From the NCBI GenBank assembly GCA_030248195.1, contig JASAND010021396.1:1-64000 (forward strand): a stretch of 64,000 nucleotides of DNA, written 5' to 3'. Below are positions 44,320 through 56,108 of this stretch, piece after piece. How positions within the stretch are numbered: position 1 is the first letter of the stretch; each line of letters opens with the position of its first letter. The position numbers and the translations under genes are program-made. A model generated the notes under the pieces. That model searched no databases. It was not told where the DNA came from and saw only the letters and a list, made by a program, of their open reading frames with translations. Origin of the DNA: Trissonchulus latispiculum. Taxonomy: Eukaryota > Nematoda > Enoplea > Enoplida > Ironidae.

Positions 44320-44820
44320 GGATCAACTTGTGGCGGGGGTCAGCCGTTAGCGCGAATAGCATACTTTTGGCCTTCTCTGCATGAGATGTGACGCTTGTTA
44401 TACTCTTATCATTAAGGCCGGTTTACACGAGGCAACTTTGATGCAACTTTTAGGCAACTTTTTGTTAGCAACTATGTAGCAACTGAAAGTTGCTTGAAAG
44501 TTGCCCAGTGTGAACACTCACAAAATCGCTAGCAACCGGTAGTAAGCAACTTGAAATTTTCACTCGGTTCCTGAAGCGACTTTTTCAGGCAACTCACAGA
44601 CAACAATCAATCAAGCAAGGCCACAACTTTTAAATTTTAGGCGCGCAGAAATGTCATAGGCTGCTAAGAAAAAGTTGCTAGATAAACTGTTGCCTGCAAG
44701 TTGCCTCGTATAAACGAGAAATCGTAAGCAATTTCTCAGCAACTAAAGTTGCTTTAAAGTCGCTTCCCAAAATAGTTGCTGGACAGTTGCCTCGTGTAAA
44801 TCGGCCTTTATGTACTCCTG
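44320..44820. mobile_element. Right part of a CAAGAGTAC MITE, interrupted
   Basis: GTCAGCCGTTAGCGCGAATAG and the TGTGACGCTTGTTATACTCT motif run to 44414, and the terminus resumes at 44808 (TTATGTACTCCTG). A Harbinger-like MITE separates them. The left half is absent; the hAT-like MITE at 43959-44311 lies where it would be. Confidence 0.65.
44415..44807. mobile_element. PIF/Harbinger-like MITE, 393 bp, TSD TTA
   Basis: Inverted ends are AGGCCGGTTTACACGAGGCA and the inverse of TGCCTCGTGTAAATCGGCCT. TTA flanks both sides (44412-44414 and 44808-44810). The interior is full of AAGTTGC/GCAACTT units. A 3-bp TTA duplication points to PIF/Harbinger. Confidence 0.8.
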
Positions 44821-44943
44821 ATCATATGCACACAACCGGCCAATCCACTCTCTCCAAAACTGACCCCTGTCCCAAGAGACGGGATATGGGGTCGGAACGA
44901 ATGGAGGATCGTTTACTGAGTTCTACAAAATATCCGACTAGAA

Positions 44944-45372
44944 CTAGACTCTTCGAATGTTCTCCAGTTTGACAGGTAGGATGTCACAAAAGCCATATTC
45001 TATCGGAAACTGAATAGGAGCGCAGACACGGACACCTCCTTTCGCCTCAGATAGGAATAGCTTCAAACACTTCCGTAGACGGGAATGAAATTCTCTGCAA
45101 GCAGCAGGCTTACCCCTCAACCTCCAAACTGGAATGAAACCTAGTCTATACGCTATAGACAGTAACATTAGGAAAGCATATACGAGCCACAAGTCAGCCG
45201 ACCAAACTGCAGGGACTGAGGGGGTACATAGCCTTCGGAAAAGGTATGAAACAACACCCTTCTGTCCGAACAAAGCTATAAATAAGACTAAGAATAGAAA
45301 GAATAAGTAAGACTGCGAACAGATTCCACTCCAATTCTGGTAGTCTTTAGGTTCTGGTGACCTCCACATCAC
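44944..45372 (-). CDS. Candidate membrane-protein frame, unknown
   Basis: A 142-codon minus-strand frame begins MMWRSPEPKDYQNWSGICSQ, followed by two strongly hydrophobic stretches (LFFLFLVLFIALF near residues 28-40, then ADLWLVYAFLMLLSIAYRL near residues 59-77) and a basic C-terminal half with Cys residues. Two membrane segments are possible. No family was recognised. It is isolated among transposons and could be a decayed transposon or host gene piece. Confidence 0.3.
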   Translation of the reverse strand: MMWRSPEPKDYQNWSGICSQSYLFFLFLVLFIALFGQKGVVSYLFRRLCTPSVPAVWSADLWLVYAFLMLLSIAYRLGFIPVWRLRGKPAACREFHSRLRKCLKLFLSEAKGGVRVCAPIQFPIEYGFCDILPVKLENIRRV

Positions 45373-46376
45373 GACTACCTATATGGCAGATAGATAAGAG
45401 TTGTGTAACAGTTCGTTTTACATATTCTGCAAGCTAACGGCTGACTTCCCCCACAGGCTACAATATGAAGCTACTAGCCAAGGTCTTGCACAAATATTCA
45501 GTGTAAAAAACTGTTATCATTTTACAGCAGCTAATAGGTATTCATCAGAGATCCATAACATCATTATTATCGGAAACCTTATAAGAGGAAAATTTTCATA
45601 AAATTTAAAATTTGGAAAAACACTGAACTTTCAAAATTAATAACAGTTAATCTGTTTTTTGACCAGAATATGCCAGGTAAAAGTTCCGCTATGAGAAAAC
45701 TTTTTGCGTGGGCATTTTCTAGTCGAAAAACTGGAGGTAGAGAGGGTGGAGCCTCAACACACGAGGGGGTATCCTAACGTGGTCTAAACTCATCAAATAC
45801 TCCCTACAAATAGACCGTTTCTATTATTCTTATAATTACGCTAAAAAGTGCTGAAAAATTTAGTTCCAGTATATATATGTATGTATGTATGTATGCATGC
45901 ATATATATATATATGGAGGCGAAGGGGCCGAGTGGTTGGACGGAACCCAAAAAGTAGGGGTACCCCCTTCCACTAGAAAAATCCGTATTTCCATCAGAAA
46001 ACCGGACAAGATTTGTGGCCTGTAGATGGTTTTTCAATTTTTAAAAACCCTTGATTTTGCTGCTGATAAAAATTTTCGGATTTCTGGTACGGCCCAGAAA
46101 CAGTATACCAGACAGATTAGAAACACGCGCCCGGGGAAGGTTTGCACCGTGTCATCCGACTAGCACTTATCAAGTTCTCAAAAGAATTTTGGCTAGAGAA
46201 CCTTCAGAAAAACTGTCACAAAAATGAGGCCGGCCATGTTCTACTGCTACACTAATGTCACATGCACGCCCGCGTCAAGTCATGGCAGCCACAAGGTGAA
46301 TAGAATTGATGCATGCAAACCACTAAAGAGAACGTAAACTATGTAGGATAAGAAAGGGAGATTTGACGTACACCTA
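45373..46376. other. Stretch without recognised gene
   Basis: At 45385-45450 a fragment of the CAAGAGTAC MITE left half may be present (GATAAGAGTTGTGTAAC, GCAAGCTAACGGCTGAC). At 45880-45915 there is a short GTAT/TA array. GGGGCCGAGTGGTTGGACGG at 45924 resembles the start of a class II tRNA D-arm, without the rest. Confidence 0.4.
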
Positions 46377-49300
46377 CACTCTTAGAAATGTTCCAGTAGA
46401 AAGTACTGGAATCTTAGTAATTTCCTACTAAAGTGCTCCAGTGCGATAAAGACATAGCGGAGCGATTAGTATTTTCCTACTAAAGTAGTCCAGTATTTTA
46501 AAAACTACTGGAAATAGCTAGTAAACTTTACTAGATAATCTATGTAGAACACTTTACTGCTTTGGCATACTAACTACTGGAATTTCCAGTAGTTTCTACT
46601 AGATATTTAGTATTATATACTGGACCCCCCAAAAATTTTTGGGGGGCAAAAATACTGGATTTTCCAGTAATTTCTACTGGACTCAGTAGTAGATTCTACC
46701 AATCTCCTAAAATAGTCTGAGCACCAAAAATACTGGATTTTCCAGTAGTTTTTACTACTTTCTCCAGTGGTTTCTACTAGACTCCTAATACAGTCTGCGT
46801 ACCCAAAATACTGGATTTTCCAGTAATTTCTACTGGTTTCTCCAGTAATATCTACTAGACTTCTTATATGCTCCGAGCACCGAAAATACTTGATTTTCCT
46901 TTAATTTCTACCGGTTCTTCCAGTAATATCTACTAGACTCCTAATGTATGTAGTCTGAACACCTATGAAAAATACTGAATTTTTAGAAAGGACACATTTT
47001 CTCTGAACTAAACTGTATGCGTTTCAACCTTCACTCCATTCATAATGGGCGATTTTCCCAATATTGGAAAATACCCCGCGTTGCCTTCACCGCCGTCAGC
47101 ACCCACGCAGGTGCATAACGGCTACAAAAATGAGCCCCTTAACTTCTGGTGATACAGAAGCAGAGACCAGGACAAACGACTTGCCCAAAATCTGATCGCT
47201 GAAAACTTGTTCGTTTATCCCCTTATATACTCTCATTGCAGCATCAGCGTATCGAGTACTTTTGTACTGGATTGTCCAGTAGTTTTAACAAGATAATCCA
47301 GTATTATATACTGGACCCCCAAAAATATTTGGGGGCTGAAACTACTGGATTTTCCAGTAATTGTTACTAGTTTCTCCAGTAATATCTACTGGTCTCCTGA
47401 AAAACCCCAAGCATCAAAAATACTGGATTTTCCAGTAATTTTTACTGGTTTCTCCAGTAATATCTACTGGACTCCTGAAAAACTCCGAGCACGAAAAATA
47501 CTGGATTTTCCAGTAATTTCTACTGGTTTCTCCAGTAATATCTACTTGACTCCAGAAATGCCCCGAGCACCAAAAATACAGGATTTTCCAGTAATTTCTT
47601 CTGGTTTTGCCAGTAATACATATCTCCTGGATTCCTAAAATACTTCGGTCACCAAAAGTATGATGAATGCTCATGAGTATGCAGTGCTTTTTATTAGTTA
47701 TTAGGTAACACTGGTACGTACTTCGTTGTAAATTCACGTAGTGTTTGTTTGTGTTGTGCTGTGTTAACGTTTGTTTCCCGAAAAAAGCATTGAAACCGCT
47801 ATACAGATAAATTGCAGTTGAGAATTATGTTCTTCATTAATGATCTCTCTTGATGATATGGAATATAAGCAAACTTAGACAGTCATTCTTTTACCGGTAG
47901 CTCCAATTTCTGTTCCTTTTACTCTTTCAGTCAGCAACCCGTTCAAGTTCTTTAGTTTTGTCTGCACCAATTTTTTAAGAGCAGAACATCAACCAACCAA
48001 ACCTTAAGGTATCACACAAATTATGCAAAACTAACTTTAATTTCTGTCGACGACCAAAAACCTTAATTTCATTGGTTAAAACTACACAGGATCCGTTTAA
48101 AATTCACTGGCTTTCGATTTTAATAGGATTTAACAAAAACTTTTCAAATTTTTGTAGCAGCAAAGCCGATACTTCCAGTTACTGGTGTATCTACCTTGCC
48201 ATACACTATGTATCAGCATTATAATTTAAAAATTGCAGTAAATGCAGACATCGTTACGACTTACTTCATGTTATTCTCAGCATTAAATAATGCACCTTAC
48301 TTTTAAATTGTTAGAAAATTTAGTAACGTAATAAACGCGTGTTAGGACATATTAAGAACTTAAGGTGGTGATTCCTTTTTGGTACATATATGTCATTGGT
48401 TGGCAGCTCAGTTCCAGATGAAACAACTAGATGGAACTTTCAAAACAAGTTCCTTTAGCATTCTAACACTATCCGCACAATTCCGCTTCAAAAATTTGAC
48501 ATTCGCGTTCAGGACAGATTTTACCAGTTTTAGAAATTGGACAGCAGTTGCACAGTTATATATACTGTAGCTATATCCATTTGAAAGATCTCGTTGTGCT
48601 TTATATTTTTGCGTTTTGAAGCAATGTTCTCGATTGTGCTATCGTGAGATAGAGACAGTCTTCCTATTTTGCCCTCCGAAAGCTGTCATTTTTGCAGAAA
48701 TCAAATATTGCATTACTTGTTAAGCGACGAAAACTCAAACTCTGCAAAAGCCAAAATTAGTTTCATTGTTTTCCTAAAAGAAAAATATTAAGCTATGTTT
48801 AATTTGATAGAAATGAATTCTTAACTCCAAGTAATAAATGAGTAATAATGGTTCAAAGTTGATGACTCCAAAAGGAATCACCATCTTACAAATTCTTAGA
48901 AATATTGCCAACTTCTTTTGGAAATAAAAATTATTAATTGAATGCAGCATTTCTTGCTGTCAGATTGCATAAGTAGGTAAGTAGAATTTAGTCTGCTCTA
49001 AGCACCATTGGAACGGCCAAATATTTCATTTCGTGTTCAGAGTGTTTTACGAGTCCAGTAGATATTACCAGTATCAATCAGTTATGGGAAAACCACTGCT
49101 TTTGCGTTTCGGTATATTTTAAGACTATTTTTGGTGACCGGAATATTTTAGGAGTCCAGGAGATATTACTGCTAAAACCAGAAAAAAATTACTAGATAAT
49201 CCTGTATTTTTGGTGCACGGGGTATTTTTGGAATCCAGTAAATATTTCTGGAGAAACCAGTAGAAATTAGTGGAAAATCCAGTATTTTTGGTGCTCGGTG

Positions 49301-49829
49301 TATTTCAGGACTCCAGTAGATATTACTGGAGAAAGAAACCAGTAGAAATTACTGGAAAATCCAGTATTTTTGGTGCTCGGTATATTTCAGGAGTCCAGTA
49401 GATATTACTGGAGAAACCAGTAGAAATTACTGGAAAATCCAGTATTTTTGGTGCTCAGGGTATTTCATGAGTCCAGTAGATAGTACTGGGAAAAGTAGTA
49501 AAAACTACTGGAAAATCCAGTATTTTTGTGTTTCGACACTTTGTACCAGTTTGGTGCAATTTAATACTGGATCCAGTACAAATTACTGGAAAATCCAGTA
49601 TGTTGAATAACCCAAATCCAGTAAATGTTACTAAAATATTTAGTAGAAATTACTGGAGAAACCAGTAATTCCTTACTGGATTACTTACTAAGACATTTCC
49701 AGTACTTATTACTGGACTACCTCCAGTACTTATTACTCCACCATCCAGTCAAATCTACTAAAGTCTTTAGTATTTCTGAGCTACTGGAGTTGTTCCAGTA
49801 AAAACTACTAAAGTATTCCTAAGAGTGTA
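46377..49829. mobile_element. Large TIR element built of CCAGTA repeats, 3453 bp
   Basis: The ends are CACTCTTAGAAATG on the left and the reverse complement of the right, CACTCTTAGGAATAC. TA flanks both sides. The left arm, 46377-47640, consists of units of about 80 bp (ACTGGATTTTCCAGTAATTT, then TCTCCAGTAATATCTACTGG, then an ACTCC...GAGCACC linker). The right arm, 49049-49829, has the same units inverted. The centre, 47645-49045, is unique AT-rich DNA without a frame above 63 codons. CACT tips would fit a CACTA-type element and the TA duplication a mariner-type; I cannot decide. No transposase is present. Confidence 0.75.
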
Positions 49830-49914
49830 CAATTTCCTTGAAATTTCGTCAAAAATCCCAAACTAATGCTGGAAACTTCAAACATCACGCAATTCAGTCA
49901 GATTAACTCCCAAA

Positions 49915-50150
49915 TTTATTGTCCCTGGGATTCGAACCCCCACTTGAGTATGTCATAGTTCGCAAAACTTTTAGTTCAAAATCCTCCTAAAACCCCCAAA
50001 AGTGGGCATTATTCCAAGCAGACCCTGTTGAGGGTAAAAGTGCGGGACGGCGCCAGTGGTACTGGGTTGTTCAACTCCAGACAGCGACAAGCAGTTGGCG
50101 ATTAAAGAAATTCGATTCTTAGCGAAGTAACCACTCGGCTAAGCCCGCAC
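49915..50150 (-). other. tRNA-like (Leu/Ser-type) pseudogene or tRNA-derived repeat
   Basis: Read on the minus strand from 50150, GTGCGGG pairs with a terminal CCCGCAC (50039-50045) and is followed by TAGCCGAGTGGTTA, a class II tRNA D-arm, and a CTAAGAA anticodon-like loop. The region is too long (about 112 nt), and the T-arm (CTGGAGTTGAACAACCCAG) is not canonical. At 49928-49943 a second T-arm-like box (GGATTCGAACCCCC on the plus strand) occurs. Probably a decayed tRNA or SINE-like sequence. Confidence 0.35.
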
Positions 50151-50159
50151 TCAAAATAC

Positions 50160-51225
50160 AGGGGACAAAACCCGCTTTTGAACTGACAGCTGGCCCTGTA
50201 CACATATACGTACTTGACACATCAACTGTGCAAACGCAGTCCTGGAATTAGAAGCTACGCAGTGTATTACGCAATGCAATGCATGGCCCTCCCTGAGTGT
50301 AAGGAAAGGATTACGCAACAGAATTTGCTGCCTTCAACTGCTTGCCTGGGAATAATTGCACGTGATATAGCCACAGTCAATAGCCTACTCATAGCAGTGT
50401 TTTGCCTACACAAGCAGGAAAGTTAGAACCTGTAAAACTGGCTATATATGTGCACATTTTGCGTTATATTCGGAGTACTATTTATTAAGGAAACACTTGT
50501 TCGTCCAAAAAGAGCTAAAACTTGCTGTCATTTATTATCCTTCATCTATCCATTATCGAACGTCTATCCATCACTTGCATTTTCTTCGAAAAAAAATTTG
50601 AGCCACCGCGGAGTGCATTCAGAATTGAAATATATATGGGGGTGTGGAAAGATCTGCCCGGTAACCTGCTGAACATAAAATTGACCCTCCGGCATACTGG
50701 CAGTCAGGCCGATCATACGTGTGCTTCGGGGGGGAGCCCCCAAGACCTGGTTTTCACCCTCCGGGTGGGATTTCAACCCCACCCCCGCTGGAATCCGGAT
50801 TTTCCGGTCTTTTTGGGCGGCTTCCCCCTCGAAATTTTGCCTCCGGCACATGCCTTAGGCCGACCGTCACGATATCCCGTTTCTGTAACACCGGTTCAAC
50901 CTTTCTGTTTCATCCGTTTCACCATCCAAACCATCCGTTCAAAGTTCTTATTACATGGTGGTCACCAAAAGTGTGGTGGTCACGATTATTAAAAACTCTG
51001 GCCAGTTTTCCCTAAATAAAACTATATACATGATTTACTAGGATTGATTAGCTGTGAAACTGCCCACAGTTATCTGAATACCGGAAAACCAAACTAAGTA
51101 AAACGTTTTTGTTGGATACTGGACAGCACATTGTCATGTACGTACGTACGTATACGTAGATAGACGGAACTTAGGGACAAAGGCCACAGAGACAGAGTCG
51201 TGTGTAGGCTAAAATAGACCTTGCT
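50160..51225. other. Stretch with unsupported open frames
   Basis: The plus-strand frame 50214-50426 (reads SYAVYYAMQCMALPECKERI) has protein-like composition but no motif. Frames at 50448-51015 overlap in two registers around a C/G-rich patch (50725-50845) and are not convincing. A short palindromic ACGTACGTACGT lies near 51140. Confidence 0.3.
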
Positions 51226-51233
51226 GTAAAGAT

Positions 51234-51307
51234 TTGGCTCCGCCGGGAGTCGAACCAAGGACCTCCCGAACTGCAGTTAGGCGTGCAACCACTACACCAC
51301 GGAGCCA
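51234..51307 (-). tRNA. tRNA-Cys (GCA)
   Basis: Read on the minus strand, acceptor TGGCTCC pairs with GGAGCCA over seven bases, with discriminator A. The D-arm contains GTGTAGTGGTT. The anticodon stem CCTAA/TCGGG has one mismatch, and the loop CTGCAGT places GCA at positions 34-36. GGAGGTCC and the T-arm (CTTGGTTCGACTCCCGG region) follow, as in eukaryotic tRNA-Cys. No intron is present. A gene or recent pseudogene is possible because of the A-C mismatch in the anticodon stem. Confidence 0.8.
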
Positions 51308-51505
51308 GGAGAGAAGAGCACATAACTTCTATATCATTGGTGCTCTGTACATTACGGTCACGATCTACAGGGGCCGCCTGGACTAACGACAGGTCCTGTG
51401 TATACCTAAATTTGGTTTATATACAGATTTATCGTATAACAAGGATCATTTTACGCTTAGTAGCACATTCTAGCGTTAAATCCTACACAGATCCATGCAA
51501 AAAGT

Positions 51506-51893
51506 CAGGGTATGTTTTACTGATTTTTTCGAGGAAGGGAGAGCTTCACCACCCCCCTCCGGGCTTGGGGGATTTCAAGGGGAAAGGGAGTTTTTGTAAA
51601 AAAATGAGCCAAAAGTTGTATTTTTGGCGTATTCTCCACGTCAGAAACGCAAAACGTTCTCAAAAATGCCAGAATTTAAGCTAACAATAGCAATTTTTAC
51701 GAAAAATCTCCAGCAACGCCGGAAAATTTTTGAAAATTAGCCCATTTTGGTAAAAATTTGGGCCCCCAAAAAATCCCGGGGTGAAAGCAACAATCCCGAA
51801 AGGGGGCGATTTCGAAGGGCGGCATTTTTGCTGTAGGGAAGGTATATTTGGGGTGGGGGGGCGTCCACCCCCCCCCTTGTAAAAAATACCCTG
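51506..51893. mobile_element. CAGGGTAT MITE, 388 bp, TSD AAAAGT
   Basis: The ends are CAGGGTATGTTTTAC and the inverse of TAAAAAATACCCTG. AAAAGT lies on both sides (6 bp). The interior has GGCGTATT, then TTTAAGCTAA, then TTTTTACGAAAAAT, a pattern shared with 54991-55334 and about 56220-56375. Confidence 0.7.
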
Positions 51894-52606
51894 AAAAGTG
51901 GCCGGCTGATTGGATCAGAGCGCAATAGATAGAAACGTGTGACTACTGATTACTGAAGTCAGTTTTTACGAATGTTAATATACACCGATATTAATTTAAT
52001 ATTTTAAATGTGAACACCGTTTTCGGTAGAACCAAAACTAATGATTAATGACATAAAAATCGTTAATGAAATATTACGACGGTACAGGCACAGCACGAGT
52101 CTCAGCTCGGAGTGGCAAACCCTGAGACACGTAGGAAAAATCCTAAGACTGAGTACAGTTACAGTACATAGTTTTGTTTTGCCATGCGAATGCTTCGATG
52201 AATATTACGACAGCTCTACAGCTTCCTTGTGACGTGGACTCATCCTGTGACACATATCAGACATTTAGTCATCTTGTTGCCGGAGCTTTTAAATTTTTGG
52301 TCGCGATGTTTCGCCCATTCTGTGACTTAAAGATGACGCCCGAAGGAAAGAATCGACAAATACTCGTGGCTAAAAATTTAACGGCTCCCCTGGCCTGAAG
52401 GTCAAGTATCTAATATCTCAGATGAACTAATTCCAGCTTCACGTTGTTAGGAATATAACATGGAGAACTGCAACAGTGGAGGGGAGAGACATGTCTTCAG
52501 TCTAATATCCTGCATACACCACACCATACCATCCCTCCTCTGGGACCACCGTCTTCATAAGTGGAACATATACCTTTTACTGACAAAATTACCTAGTTGG
52601 TAGTAG

Positions 52607-54850
52607 GAATGTTTTGATGATCAATTGACATCGGAATCAAAACAGTTTTGATGCAGGTTTTGATTTTTGATGCACTAAATCAAATCAAATCACTTAAAAA
52701 TTTAGACAGAAAAAATCAATCAAATCAAATCTAATAAAAATTTATGGTAAAGAAAATCCATCAAATCAAATCAGTAGTTTTTTCAAGACAAGGTTTTGAT
52801 TTGATTTGATGATTTTTGATGCGTTCTGATTTTTACCTGTTCTGGTATAATTTATATCAGATTAGCCGTAAAATGTAATCAAAAATTAAGTTTCAAGCTT
52901 TCAAGTTTTGAAAGTCTCCAGCTTTTCAATGATGCTATTTGGAATTCCAATGAATTCATTAATAGTAGAATATAATGCTATAGTCCATCAAGCGAAAATA
53001 ACTGACTGCAGCTTTTGATGTACGTAGGTATTTTTGGTAACTTATCAAACCAGATTAATTAATAAAGTTAGCCATAAAAGTATACTTTTCTTGAGACAAA
53101 ATTGCGATAAATTTCCAATTTGTGTATGTATATTGTAAAACTGGATAATTCGCGAAATCCCAAAAAATTTCAGGGATTTTACAAAATCCTTAACACTTTC
53201 AAGAAAATTGTGAAACTTAAGTTAAAACTTGTTTATTTAACAGATCTCCTGAATGGTTGATTGAGGGATTTCACAGAATCCCATGTCACTTCCAGGAAAA
53301 TTGTGAAAGTGTTGAGTCTGTTGAATTGTATCAATTTTTTGTTGTATATTTGTAAACTGTTATTAAATTTTCCCCGAAGTAATGATTTATTCCATAATTT
53401 CATATTATTCCCAACATTATCAATCTAAAGTAAAGACTAAAAGCCATACGGGGTTGTATTTTTGTTTGTTATTTTTATCATTATTAAATTTACGCAAACT
53501 GGATTAATTAATTTTATTATTGAAAAGTCTTCGCTGTGACAAACTTGTCTTAGGGTTAGGGTTAGTGTATTTTTGGGCTATAAAAGCGTATTCAAATTCA
53601 AATTGAAATTTATTCAAATTTGCTACAATTACATCATGTAGCCTAGAAAACATCTTAGAAAAGTCGAGTTCTGGAGAAATTAGCTTTAATCCGCCATAAC
53701 TTGCATTGTGATCACACCACACGGACAAGCTGACAGTCATTTGAATCCCCTCATCAAGACCTACAACTTATTCTTCGATTCCTTACGGTTTAAGAGATAT
53801 CAGCGAAAAATGATTTTCGAGGTCCAAAACTGGCCAGTTTCCGAAATAATGCAAGATTTGGACAGTTTAAACACGCTGGTCCGTCGGTCAAGTATCGTCC
53901 ACATTTGTACTCCTTTAGGATATGTTATGCCTGTGCCAAACGGAGAGCTCTGTGGGCATCTCAACCTAAGCACAGCAACGAAAAGGGGAGAACTTGAAAA
54001 TAGCAAGTAGCAACCAGATTGTTTCGAACGCGGATTTCTCTCATCTCAAGCAAGCAATTAGAAAACGTGCGCACGCATTTTTGGGACAACTGCCGAGGGC
54101 TATTTTTCATGGTTTAGCGTTTTGTTTTTTGTTCGAGAGAAATAACCATCCAAACTTGAAAATTTTGACGATAATTTTGCACGTATGTTTTGTGTAGGAT
54201 ATAAGCAAGTAAGAACTCAAGATGTAGCTGCGCGTGCGCAGCAAGTTTAAAAATGCTCTTCCAGCGGAAACTTAACTTATGCACAAATTCTTGTTTGTTA
54301 GCTCAGTTTTTTATCAACTTCGAGTTCAGAAGAACAACAGCAGAATAGAGGAAGACCCCGCACATATAAACATCCGTAGCTTTTGGTTATGTCTATGTCA
54401 AAAGCCGAAAAAACATTATTTATATCAAAATTCAAAAGAACCGGAAGCTAGAGTCAGAGCCAGAAACAATTTCAAAAATCCGAATCTATCCCAGCACCGA
54501 ATCGATCGATCTGATCATCCCCAACAAAGTATCCATCCACTACGGGTGCTTGCTCGCAGTATATTTATGTGTTAAATAAATAAAAACTGTGAAATACGAT
54601 TCTAAAATGTGTGATTTGACTTGGATAGCTCAAGGGTTACGATAAATTTTTGAAAAAATCAAATCAAATCAAATCAATTGAAACCAGGAAAAGAATCAAT
54701 TGCTACGGCAAAAAAGTAAAAATCAAATCAAATCAAATCGATTGAATTTTGGGAACATGAAAATCAATCAAATCAAATCACTTGATTTTTGGACGATCAG
54801 AAAATTAATCAAATCAAATCGAAACTAAAAGAGCCGCATCAAAACATTAC
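52607..54850. mobile_element. Element with AATCAAATCA subterminal arrays, about 2.2 kb
   Basis: The ends are GGAATGTTTTGATG (left) and the reverse complement of CATCAAAACATTAC. The sequence TAGTTGGTAGTAG lies on both sides (52594-52606 and 54851-54863), an unusually long duplication of 12-13 bp. Both subterminal zones (52660-52830 and 54655-54835) carry many ATCAAATCAAATCA units. The interior, 52860-54600, is unique and AT-rich. Confidence 0.75.
53708..54197 (+). other. Open frames inside the AATCAAATCA element
   Basis: Two plus frames overlap slightly: 53708-54010 (100 codons, contains SEIMQDLDSLNTLVRRSSIV) and 53994-54197. The first has protein-like composition. Neither resembles a transposase that I recognise. 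They could be captured host sequence or chance. Confidence 0.25.
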
Positions 54851-54990
54851 TAGTTGGTAGTAGTGCTCAAAAACTATGTGGTAGCACAGATTAGAAAAAA
54901 CTAGTCTTTAATAGAAGTCTTAATCCACTCGACAATCCCAGCATGACAGAAACTATAAGAAGTACGAACTTAACTAACATGACGTATATA

Positions 54991-55334
54991 CAGGGTAGTC
55001 TTTAAGGATTGGAGGGGCTTCCCAAAAGGGAAGAACTTTTTGGATGCGGAAGACTTTTTGCAAAAATGAAGCAAAACATAGCATATATTTTTGGCGTCAA
55101 AAATGGTATTTTTTTGGCGTATTTTGCATGTGAAACATAAAAAGTTATCAAAACGCCTGGATTTAGGCTAAAAATAGCTATTGTTACGAAAAAGTCCCCG
55201 GCAAAGCGGGAAAAGATTTGAAAATTTGCAATATTTTGGCGAAAAAAATCCGACGGGAAGCAAAATTCCGGCTGGATTTCGGGGAGGGGGCTAATTTCGA
55301 AGGGCTCCCAGTCCCCCAGGTAACATATACCCTG
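54991..55334. mobile_element. CAGGGTA MITE, 344 bp
   Basis: The ends CAGGGTAGTC and the inverse of ATACCCTG resemble the copy at 51506-51893. The shared interior pattern (GGCGTATTTT, TTTAGGCTAAAA, GTTACGAAAAAGTCCCCGGC) confirms the family. The TSD was not resolved. Confidence 0.6.
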
Positions 55335-55735
55335 ACGTTTTTAAACACACATTCAAAACAACTTCCGAATTAAATGACTTGAAATTACAGACAAACTCTA
55401 AAAACACAAATATAGAATAACAACATAAGGTAGCTGGTAAATTTTACGGTTTTGTGAGACAAGAAGCAAGTTTAAGAAGGTAGAAATGCACTTTAGATTT
55501 TTAGTATAAAAGGCGTTTTAGGGTCAAATGTAAAAGTCGGTTAGAAAGTGGGCTGATTTCTGATAATTTGACGCAGGGCTGTTGCGCGGGCTTTTCCAAA
55601 AAATAGGAATAAAAATAGGAATTTTTCCACCAAAAAATAGGAATAAATAGGAACTTTTTGTTCAAAAAATAGGAAAAAATAGGAATTCCCAGGTTTAAAA
55701 TGAAGACTTAATTTTTTGTTCTTACCAAAAAGAGC

Positions 55736-55738
<3 letters not shown>

Positions 55739-55775
<37 letters not shown>
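55739..55775. repeat. (TA)n microsatellite
   Basis: A TA run inside the AAAATAGGAAT element. Confidence 0.9.
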
Positions 55776-55781
<6 letters not shown>

Positions 55782-55952
55782 GTATAATTCCCCCTAAGCG
55801 AGGACGCCCAAATAACGCGTTCCTCCGCGGCAGCGCCTAGGCTTACCGAGAGCGTGTTAGGCTTACCGAGAAGCCTAAGCCATTTTTTTAGCATAAGCAC
55901 AGTCTAATTAATTAAGCAAATTAGGAGTTAAAAAATAGTTTTTTACCTCGCA

Positions 55953-56108
55953 TAGGCATTACTATCCGAGATCACTATCCGAGGTAACCTCGGATAGGCA
56001 GTCCCACGTGCATTTCCCATGTTAACTATACGAGGATGCCTATCCGAGGATACCTCGGATAGGCACGCCCACGTGCATACTCAATGTTGAACATATATCT
56101 CGCATAGG

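Noticed and set aside
45917..45950. tRNA-Leu/Ser start (GGGGCCGAGTGGTTGGACGG)
   Set aside because: Only a D-arm-like box is present; no acceptor, anticodon arm or T-arm follows.
46381..49829. CRISPR-like array (regular repeats of about 80 bp)
   Set aside because: Units are imperfect, inverted between the arms, lack unique spacers of constant size and are bounded by TIRs in eukaryotic DNA.
50564..51015. Overlapping frames on both strands around a C/G-rich patch as a gene
   Set aside because: Three frames compete, none has a domain or splice borders, and the Pro/Gly-rich part follows base composition.
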